Shown piece by piece: positions 4,778-9,872 of a stretch of 9,872 nt of DNA. Position numbers and translations under genes: made by a program. The DNA is from Pseudomonadota bacterium (GTDB taxonomy: Bacteria; Myxococcota_A; Polyangia; Polyangiales; Polyangiaceae). The DNA is taken from positions 1 through 9,872 of the forward strand of contig JAEWRL010000093.1 in assembly GCA_023398955.1 (NCBI GenBank), read 5' to 3'. The notes beneath the pieces were generated by a model. The model was not told where the DNA came from, ran no database searches, and saw only the letters and a program-made list of their open reading frames with translations. Numbering within the stretch: position 1 is the first letter of the stretch; each line of letters opens with the position of its first letter.

Positions 4778-7264
4778 ATGGGAGCCCTTCGCCGAGCGCT
4801 GATCGAGAGCCCACCCCACCGCGCAACGACTAGCGTCACCGCGGCTGTCCTGGCTGCGCTGCTCGGAGCGGGAAGCGCCAAGGCCCGGCAGGACTCAGGG
4901 CCGGGTGCTGCAGCTGTCGATCCGAAGCCGGCCACGACGGACGCTCCTGCCACCGCGTCGCGGATCGTTGCTCCGCGCCTGGTCCACTTCGAGCCCGCGG
5001 ACTACCCCGCGCAGGCCCTTGAGGATGCCATACAGGGTACCGTCACGCTGAGGATCACCATCGATGAGCGCGGGCGCGTCGCGGACGTCCAAGTTGCCGA
5101 GGCGGCCGGCCACGGCTTCGACGGCGTCGCGATGGCGGCCGCCAGGCGCTTCGTCTTCGAGCCGGCCCTGCGCGATGGTGTTCCCGTCGCCGTCACCATC
5201 CTCTATCGCTACGAGTTCGAGCTCGATGCGCACCCAGACGCTGCCGAGCCTTCGGAGCCTGCCCCTCCGAACCCGACGAGCGCGCCGAGCGACGCGCGCC
5301 CGGAGACGCCCGTCGAGGACACCGGGACGCCCCCCTCCCCCGAGGACGAGGTCCCCCTCGAGATCAGGGTCCGCGGTGGGGTGCTCGCGCGGGAAGTGAC
5401 CCACTACGAGCTCGAGAGGACCGAGCTGCTGCGCATGCCTGGCACCATGGGCGACGCGGTCCATGCCGTGGAGGCCATGCCCAGCGTGGCGCGCCCTCGA
5501 GGACTTAGTGGAGAGCTCGTCGTCCGGGGCTCCGCCTCCCAGGATACCCAGGTCTATATCGAAGGGACCCCCATTCCCCAGGTCTTTCACTATGGAGACC
5601 TCTCGAGCGTCATCCCCGGCGAGATGATCGAGAGGCTAGAGTTTTATCCCAGCAACTTCAGCGCCCGCTACGGCCGAGCGATGGGCGGCGTCGTGGAGAT
5701 CCGCCTGCGCGAGACGAACCCCGATGGCGGGTACCACGGCTCGGCGCAGTTGGATTTCCTCAACGCCCGAGCCAACGTCGAGGGCCCCGTCCCGAAGCTC
5801 CGCGGCTACAGCTTCATGGGCGGCTTTCGTACGAGCTATCTCGACCGTTGGCTCGCCCCGATGATGCGGTCCGGAGCCGACCCGGAGGATGGCCTGCCAC
5901 GGTACTACGACTACCAGCTCTACGTCGAGCGCCCCATGCCGCGGCAGGGGCTCTTCCGAGTGGGCCTCATCGGCTCGCGGGATACCTTCGTGCCCATCAG
6001 GCCAGGGGTCAAGGGCTGGTATGTCCCTCGACGGGCCTCGTTTCAACACCTCCAGTCCACGCTGCGCGTGCCCCTGGGGGAGGAGGTGGACTTCGCCGGC
6101 AGCTGGTCCTTGGGAAGGAATCGCAGCTACGCCTCCGATGGGGAGCGCTCCACCGAGTCCGTGTACAGCGTTGGCGCCCTGCGCACGGAGGTCTCGGTGA
6201 GGACTGGCCTCTACGGCATAGCGCGCCTTGGTACCGACGTTCTCTATGCTCCCTTCGAGGTCCAGGCGCGCACGGATCGCCGCTTCGTGGAGGGCGAGCT
6301 TGCCACCACGGCCATCGATTCCCCCGAGTTGACGCCGTATGACATCCACGGCGTCTCCCTGCGCCCCGCGGCCTACCTCGAGTACGAGCTCGCTCCCAGC
6401 CACCGCCTCGACATCACCGCAGGTACCCGCGTGGATTACGCTCGCGACACGGACGAGGTGGACGTCGCGCCCCGGTTGGCGGCTCGAGCCGTCCTGGTCG
6501 AGGCGCCGCTGAGCACTGTGCTCAAGGGCGGCATCGGGCTCTTCTATCAGCCTCCGGATCCGAGTCAGACCGTGCCCGAGCTCGGCACTGCGGATCTCGT
6601 CTCGAGCCGCGCCGTCCATCTCATGGTCGGGGTCGAGCAGGCCTTGACAAAGAACGTTGGCCTGTCTGTCGAAGCCTTTGCGAAGCAGCTGAGGAGGCTC
6701 CTCGACGTGAGGCAGGACGGTTCCGGCAACGAGGTCGTTGATGACGAGGGGCGGGGCAGGGTTCTCGGCGCGGACGTGCTCCTTCGCTACCATGCGGACG
6801 AGCATTTCTTCGGATGGGTCGCCTACACCCTCTCTCGCGCCACCCGGCAGGCCAGGGCATCCGCGCCCCGGGAGCTCGAGCGCCATGACCAGACGCACGT
6901 CCTGAACCTCGTCGGCAGCTATCGCCTCGGTAGCGGTTGGGAAGCCGGCGGGCGCTTCCGCTATGCGACGGGGCTTCCCTACCGGGACTGCTTCGGCGGA
7001 CTCTTCGACAGCGCTACCGGTGAGTACCGCTGCTATGGGACCTTCGCGCAGGAGCGCCTGGGGCCCTTCCACCAGCTCGACTTGAGGATAGAGAAAGCCT
7101 GGGAGCGGCAAGACCACAGGCTTTCCGTCTACCTCGATCTCATCAATGTGTACTTCCACTACAGCCCCGACAAGGCCGTGCCCTCCTACGACTACTCGGG
7201 CGTGAAGCCCCTGTCGCGCAGCCTCCCGCTGCTCCCCAGCCTCGGCATACGGGGGGAGCTATGA
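4778..7264 (+). CDS. TonB-dependent outer-membrane receptor with N-terminal TonB_C-like domain
   Basis: 828 residues from the ATG at 4778; TTG 4733 and GTG 4742/4745 are in-frame alternatives. The ATG gives a good signal peptide: Arg5/6/15, hydrophobic ~17-32, AKA before a likely cut at residue 36. Residues ~65-148 are a TonB C-terminal-type domain (YPAQALEDAIQGTVTLRITI...GRVADVQV...G..FDGVAMAAARRFVFEPAL). Next come an acidic Pro-rich linker (~149-190), a receptor plug (~195-312, with PGTMGDAVHAVEAMPSV, YIEGTPIP and SARYGRAMGGVVEI), then the beta-barrel to the C-terminal strand SLGIRGEL. It should be a ligand-gated outer-membrane channel energised by TonB-ExbBD. The substrate is unknown and no siderophore or vitamin signature is visible. 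Having the TonB-type domain in the exported receptor is atypical; similar fusions are known to me mainly from myxobacteria and relatives. It heads an operon with the next gene. Confidence 0.88.
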   Translation: MGALRRALIESPPHRATTSVTAAVLAALLGAGSAKARQDSGPGAAAVDPKPATTDAPATASRIVAPRLVHFEPADYPAQALEDAIQGTVTLRITIDERGRVADVQVAEAAGHGFDGVAMAAARRFVFEPALRDGVPVAVTILYRYEFELDAHPDAAEPSEPAPPNPTSAPSDARPETPVEDTGTPPSPEDEVPLEIRVRGGVLAREVTHYELERTELLRMPGTMGDAVHAVEAMPSVARPRGLSGELVVRGSASQDTQVYIEGTPIPQVFHYGDLSSVIPGEMIERLEFYPSNFSARYGRAMGGVVEIRLRETNPDGGYHGSAQLDFLNARANVEGPVPKLRGYSFMGGFRTSYLDRWLAPMMRSGADPEDGLPRYYDYQLYVERPMPRQGLFRVGLIGSRDTFVPIRPGVKGWYVPRRASFQHLQSTLRVPLGEEVDFAGSWSLGRNRSYASDGERSTESVYSVGALRTEVSVRTGLYGIARLGTDVLYAPFEVQARTDRRFVEGELATTAIDSPELTPYDIHGVSLRPAAYLEYELAPSHRLDITAGTRVDYARDTDEVDVAPRLAARAVLVEAPLSTVLKGGIGLFYQPPDPSQTVPELGTADLVSSRAVHLMVGVEQALTKNVGLSVEAFAKQLRRLLDVRQDGSGNEVVDDEGRGRVLGADVLLRYHADEHFFGWVAYTLSRATRQARASAPRELERHDQTHVLNLVGSYRLGSGWEAGGRFRYATGLPYRDCFGGLFDSATGEYRCYGTFAQERLGPFHQLDLRIEKAWERQDHRLSVYLDLINVYFHYSPDKAVPSYDYSGVKPLSRSLPLLPSLGIRGEL

Positions 7265-8343
7265 CAGCGCAGCAGCGCAGGGTTTTCGGTCTCGTGCTCC
7301 TGGCCTTCCTCGGGGGGCCGGCCTGCGACGACGTGGACTGGCCCGAGCCCCGCTATGTGGACTCCTTGCGCGTCCTGGGGGTTCGCGCGGATCCGCCCAC
7401 CCTCACTCCAGGAGGCGCCACGCGCCTCTCCCTTGTCTGCGCCGACGGCCGCGGCGGCCCTCGCTCGGATCCCACCTGCGACATCGAAGTGGCTTGGTTT
7501 GGCGGCTGTGACAACCCCCTCCGCAATGACCCGGAGACGTGTTTCGACGCTTTCGGTGCCTGGGGTGAGCAGCTCGCCAACCCGGTCGCCGCCACGGCGG
7601 AGCGCGCCTATCCCGACGGGTTCGGCTTCGGTCCGGAGTTCGTCCACGCCGCCCCCCCGGACATCCTTGCAGGGGAGACCCAGGTCGGCGAGCGCCGCGT
7701 TCGTGTCGGGACCTCCTACGTCTTTTTTGCTGCCTGCGCCGGCACTCTCGTGCCTAGCCCCGGGGTCGCGGATCGCTTGCCTCTCGAGTGCCGGGAGCGA
7801 GAGACGGGCGAGCTATTGGACCATCGAAGCATGGTCGCGGGAGTCACCACCCTGTACAGCTACGACGTCGTCGCCAGTCGAAACCCCGTGCTCCTCGCGC
7901 CGCGTTTCGACGAGGTGGCGGTCCCCGTCGCCTGCGGCTCCCCTGAGGCGTGCCCGACCGGCTTCGAGTGTACCGAGCTGGGTCGCTGTGCCCCCGTCGT
8001 CCCTCCCTGCCGCGCCGTGGAGCCCGACGACTGCCCCGAACACTGCCTGACCGTGGCGGTCGCCCAGGAGAGCTTCAGCCTGCTCTCCGAGGACGGCAGC
8101 AGTATTGCGGAGCCGAAAAAATCCGTGTGGCTCGAGGCGCTGACGAACGCCGGCCAGCTGCCCGCCGACGAGGCAAGCTTCGGCATCCGCCCGCCGCGCG
8201 AGGGCGCAGCCGCACGACGCACTCCCTGCATCCGTTGGCAGGCGCCCACGACCCCAACCCGCCATGCGCACCTCTGGACGGTGGTTCGCGACAACCGCGG
8301 CGGGCTCGCCAGCTGGGACCTGCCCATCATCGTCCGCGAGTGA
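7261..8343 (+). CDS. Predicted Cys-rich lipoprotein paired with the TonB receptor, function unknown
   Basis: 360 residues. The ATG at 7261 overlaps the receptor stop as ATGA, with a GGGGGAG stretch just upstream (7252-7258), so translational coupling is likely. Residues 1-22 form a signal peptide (RR, then VFGLVLLAFLGGPAC). Cys22 is the probable lipidation site, although GPAC is not an ideal lipobox. Residues 37-51 (RVLGVRADPPTLTPG) resemble the first strand of Ig-like domains in myxobacterial lipoproteins. Residues ~224-264 carry eight closely spaced Cys (CGSPEACPTGFECTELGRC...C...C..HC), an EGF-like or Dickkopf-like spacing suggesting disulfides and periplasmic or surface location. The C-terminus (CIRWQAPTTPT..HAHLWTVVRDNRGG) looks like a second beta-sandwich. 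It is not SusD-like. A role as accessory, plug-side or ligand-capture partner of the receptor is inference from coupling. Confidence 0.75.
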   Translation: MTAQQRRVFGLVLLAFLGGPACDDVDWPEPRYVDSLRVLGVRADPPTLTPGGATRLSLVCADGRGGPRSDPTCDIEVAWFGGCDNPLRNDPETCFDAFGAWGEQLANPVAATAERAYPDGFGFGPEFVHAAPPDILAGETQVGERRVRVGTSYVFFAACAGTLVPSPGVADRLPLECRERETGELLDHRSMVAGVTTLYSYDVVASRNPVLLAPRFDEVAVPVACGSPEACPTGFECTELGRCAPVVPPCRAVEPDDCPEHCLTVAVAQESFSLLSEDGSSIAEPKKSVWLEALTNAGQLPADEASFGIRPPREGAAARRTPCIRWQAPTTPTRHAHLWTVVRDNRGGLASWDLPIIVRE

Positions 8344-8505
8344 GCGGCAGGCGGCGCCCGTCCACGAGCTGCAGGTCGCGGTCGCGGTCGTGCATGCCAA
8401 ATGAGCTCGAAGGCCGTGGTGTGGTCGGACCCATTCCTGTTGTTTTGCTCGCGCAATCGTCGAGGTGCTCGACAACTGCGTTCGTCCATTTAGGCTGGGC
8501 GCCGT
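8344..8505. other. Intergenic region before the M24 peptidase gene
   Basis: A short tandem run of GGTCGC (2.8 copies, 8374-8390) is the only repeat. The part from about 8436 to 8490 is less GC-rich than its surroundings and probably contains the promoter of the downstream gene, but no convincing -35/-10 pair is present. A small inverted repeat at 8459-8473 is listed separately. I see no clear terminator after the lipoprotein gene. Confidence 0.4.
8459..8473. promoter_or_regulatory. Inverted repeat upstream of the M24 gene
   Basis: GTCGAG-GTG-CTCGAC is a perfect 6-bp inverted repeat with a 3-nt centre, located 32 nt before the ATG at 8506. It could be a small operator or a leader hairpin. It is short enough to occur by chance in this composition. 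Confidence 0.25.
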
Positions 8506-9720
8506 ATGACTCTCGCCTCGACAAGCAGCAGCTACCCCTTCCCGCCCGAGGAGTTCACGGCGCGCCGTGAGCGCCTCCAGGGGCAAATGGGACCAGCAGA
8601 CCTTGATGCTGTCATCATCGCGCAGAACGCAGGACTCTACTACTTCACGGGGACCGTCCAGAGTGGACTCCTGTACGTCCCCAGAGAGGGGGAAGCCGTC
8701 TATTGTGTGCGCCGCGACGTGGAGCGGGCGCGCCGGGAGTCGCCCCTGGAGCACGTCGTGCCCTTCCGAGCGATGAAGGAGGTGCCCCCGATTCTGGCGC
8801 AGGTGGGTCTGGCGCCGGCTCGTCGCATTGGATACGAGCTCGACGTGCTGCCGGTCACGTTCCATGAGCGCTACCGTCGGACCTTCAGCGAGGCCGCCTC
8901 CGCCGACGCCGCGCCCCTCCTACGGCGCGTGAGGATGATCAAGTCGGAGCTCGAGCTCGCCGAGATGCGCCGCGCCGCCGATCAGATCGACCGCATGCTC
9001 CGCGTTGCTCAGGGCGTCCTGCGCGAGGGCATGACGGAGCTGGAGCTCGCCGCTGAGCTCGAACGCGCCTCGCGACTGGAAGGGCACCCGGGAATCATCC
9101 CCATGCGGGCCTTCAATGGGGTGATGCTCTACGGTCACGTGCTGGCGGGTTCCGACTCCGCAGTGCCAGCCTACCTCGACACGCCGCTGGGCGGCGCTGG
9201 GCCCCACCGTTCCTTTGGGCAGGGGGCAGGGCACCGCCGCATCAAGCGTCATGAGCCTGTCATCGTCGACTGGGGCGGCAGCGTCAACGGCTACCTCGCC
9301 GATCAGACCCGTGTCCTCTGCCTTGGCGAGCTTCCCGAGCGCTGGCGCCGCGCCTACGCGGACATGCTCCGGGTGCAGGCTCTCATGACGGAAGTCGCGC
9401 GCCCTGGCGTCCCCTGGGGGACAGTCTATGAGCGTTGCCTAGCCCTCGCCGTCGACTTGGGCCACGTCGACAATTTCATGGGAGCCAAGGGCGCGCAGGT
9501 GTCGTTCATCGGCCACGGCCTCGGGCTCGAGATCGATGAGCCGCCGTTTCTGGCGCGTGGCTTCCAGAAAGAGGCGCTGGAACCGGGCGTGGTCTTCGCG
9601 TTCGAGCCCAAACTCGTGTTCCCGGGCGAGGGCGCCATCGGGGTCGAGAACACGTGGGTTCTGCGCGAGAACGGTCCCGAGCGGATCACCTACTCCGACG
9701 AGGCCGTCATCGAAGTCTGA
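8506..9720 (+). CDS. M24-family metallopeptidase, Xaa-Pro aminopeptidase-like
   Basis: 404 residues with no signal peptide, so probably cytoplasmic. Residues ~15-140 form a creatinase-type N-terminal domain (DAVIIAQNAGLYYFTGT). A conserved linker RMIKSELELAEMRRAADQID follows at ~144, then the pita-bread catalytic domain. All five expected dinuclear-metal ligands are present: Asp255 (VIVDWGG), Asp266 (LADQTR), His337 (FIGHGLGLEIDEPP), Glu367 (FAFEPK) and Glu381 (GVENTW), with the family's usual spacings of 11 and 14. The family removes N-terminal residues preceding proline. Some members are prolidases or act on creatine or DMSP-like substrates, so the exact substrate is open. The ATG at 8506 has no strong Shine-Dalgarno. 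A 162-nt gap separates it from the receptor/lipoprotein pair, so it is probably transcribed independently. Confidence 0.88.
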   Translation: MTLASTSSSYPFPPEEFTARRERLQGQMGPADLDAVIIAQNAGLYYFTGTVQSGLLYVPREGEAVYCVRRDVERARRESPLEHVVPFRAMKEVPPILAQVGLAPARRIGYELDVLPVTFHERYRRTFSEAASADAAPLLRRVRMIKSELELAEMRRAADQIDRMLRVAQGVLREGMTELELAAELERASRLEGHPGIIPMRAFNGVMLYGHVLAGSDSAVPAYLDTPLGGAGPHRSFGQGAGHRRIKRHEPVIVDWGGSVNGYLADQTRVLCLGELPERWRRAYADMLRVQALMTEVARPGVPWGTVYERCLALAVDLGHVDNFMGAKGAQVSFIGHGLGLEIDEPPFLARGFQKEALEPGVVFAFEPKLVFPGEGAIGVENTWVLRENGPERITYSDEAVIEV

Positions 9721-9872
9721 GCCCCGCGTGGTCCCCATGGCTGTTAGCAGCTTCCGCATCGGTCGCGGCGTCAGCGACAGGTGCCGATGCGGGGGCAGGA
9801 GCAGTGGCTGCAGCGGCATCAGCAGCCGAATCAGCGTGAGCAGCTGCACTGGTTGCCGTTGCCGACTCAGCG
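9707..9872 (-). CDS. Possible 3' end of an Ala-rich gene running off the window (partial)
   Basis: On the minus strand a frame open to the right edge reads an Ala-rich, Asp/Glu/Thr/Ser-containing tail of about 54 residues (for example AAAHADSAADAAAATAPAPA). It ends at a TGA in 9709-9707, overlapping the 3' end of the M24 gene by 14 nt. Such tails occur at the C-termini of real high-GC proteins. Against it, its third-codon-position GC is lower than in neighbouring genes, and the opposite strand is equally Ala-rich (plus-strand frame to a stop near 9839). The other minus-strand frame has higher GC3 but an implausible Leu/Pro/Arg-rich product. The call rests on a truncated low-complexity segment only. 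Confidence 0.22.
   Translation of the reverse strand, partial: AESATATSAAAHADSAADAAAATAPAPASAPVADAATDAEAANSHGDHAGLRLR

Noticed and set aside
5636..7159. 507-residue minus-strand open frame inside the receptor gene
   Set aside because: It is antisense to a well-supported beta-barrel and has no domain features of its own.
463..8343. A polysaccharide utilisation locus linking the mannanase to the TonB receptor
   Set aside because: The genes are separated by the VOC and regulator genes on mixed strands, there is no SusD-like protein, and the receptor has no visible sugar-specific signature.

Overview
The window is high-GC bacterial DNA with strong G/C bias at third codon positions. It most resembles a myxobacterium (Polyangia/Sorangium-like). 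The pointers are a secreted lipoprotein enzyme with a long Gly-Gly-Ser/Thr/Ala linker, a TonB-dependent receptor carrying its own TonB C-terminal-type domain, a Cys-rich lipoprotein with an 'RVLGVRADPP' segment, and many divergent or convergent single genes. The taxonomic assignment is inferred from gene style, not from a marker gene.

Layout from left to right. Positions 1-462 hold no gene I can support, only a possible sigma-54-like -24/-12 element near 321-334. Positions 463-2040 (+) encode a GH26 beta-mannanase-type lipoprotein with both catalytic glutamates, and 2125-2646 (+) a small exported protein with a TPR-like C-terminus. A structured intergenic region (2647-2777) holds a UUCG hairpin, a 20-bp near-palindrome and a hairpin that covers the ribosome binding site of the next gene. 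That gene (2778-3548, +) encodes a two-domain VOC/glyoxalase-fold protein resembling mycobacterial Rv0577. It converges on an AraC-family regulator (3645-4733, -).

The regulator is divergent from a probable two-gene operon. The first gene (4778-7264) encodes a TonB-dependent outer-membrane receptor whose mature N-terminus is a TonB_C-like domain. The second (7261-8343) encodes a predicted lipoprotein overlapping it by ATGA. An M24-family Xaa-Pro aminopeptidase-like enzyme follows (8506-9720). The last ~150 bases are Ala-codon-rich and may be the 3' end of a minus-strand gene running off the window.

How they may work together: the regulator, receptor and lipoprotein form the clearest unit, plausibly a regulated outer-membrane uptake or sensing system for an unknown ligand. 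The mannanase could supply oligosaccharides, but nothing in the sequence ties it to the receptor. I see no tRNA, rRNA, CRISPR array, insertion sequence or phage gene. The points most worth a second look are the TonB_C-receptor fusion with its partner lipoprotein and the nested symmetric elements in front of the VOC gene.
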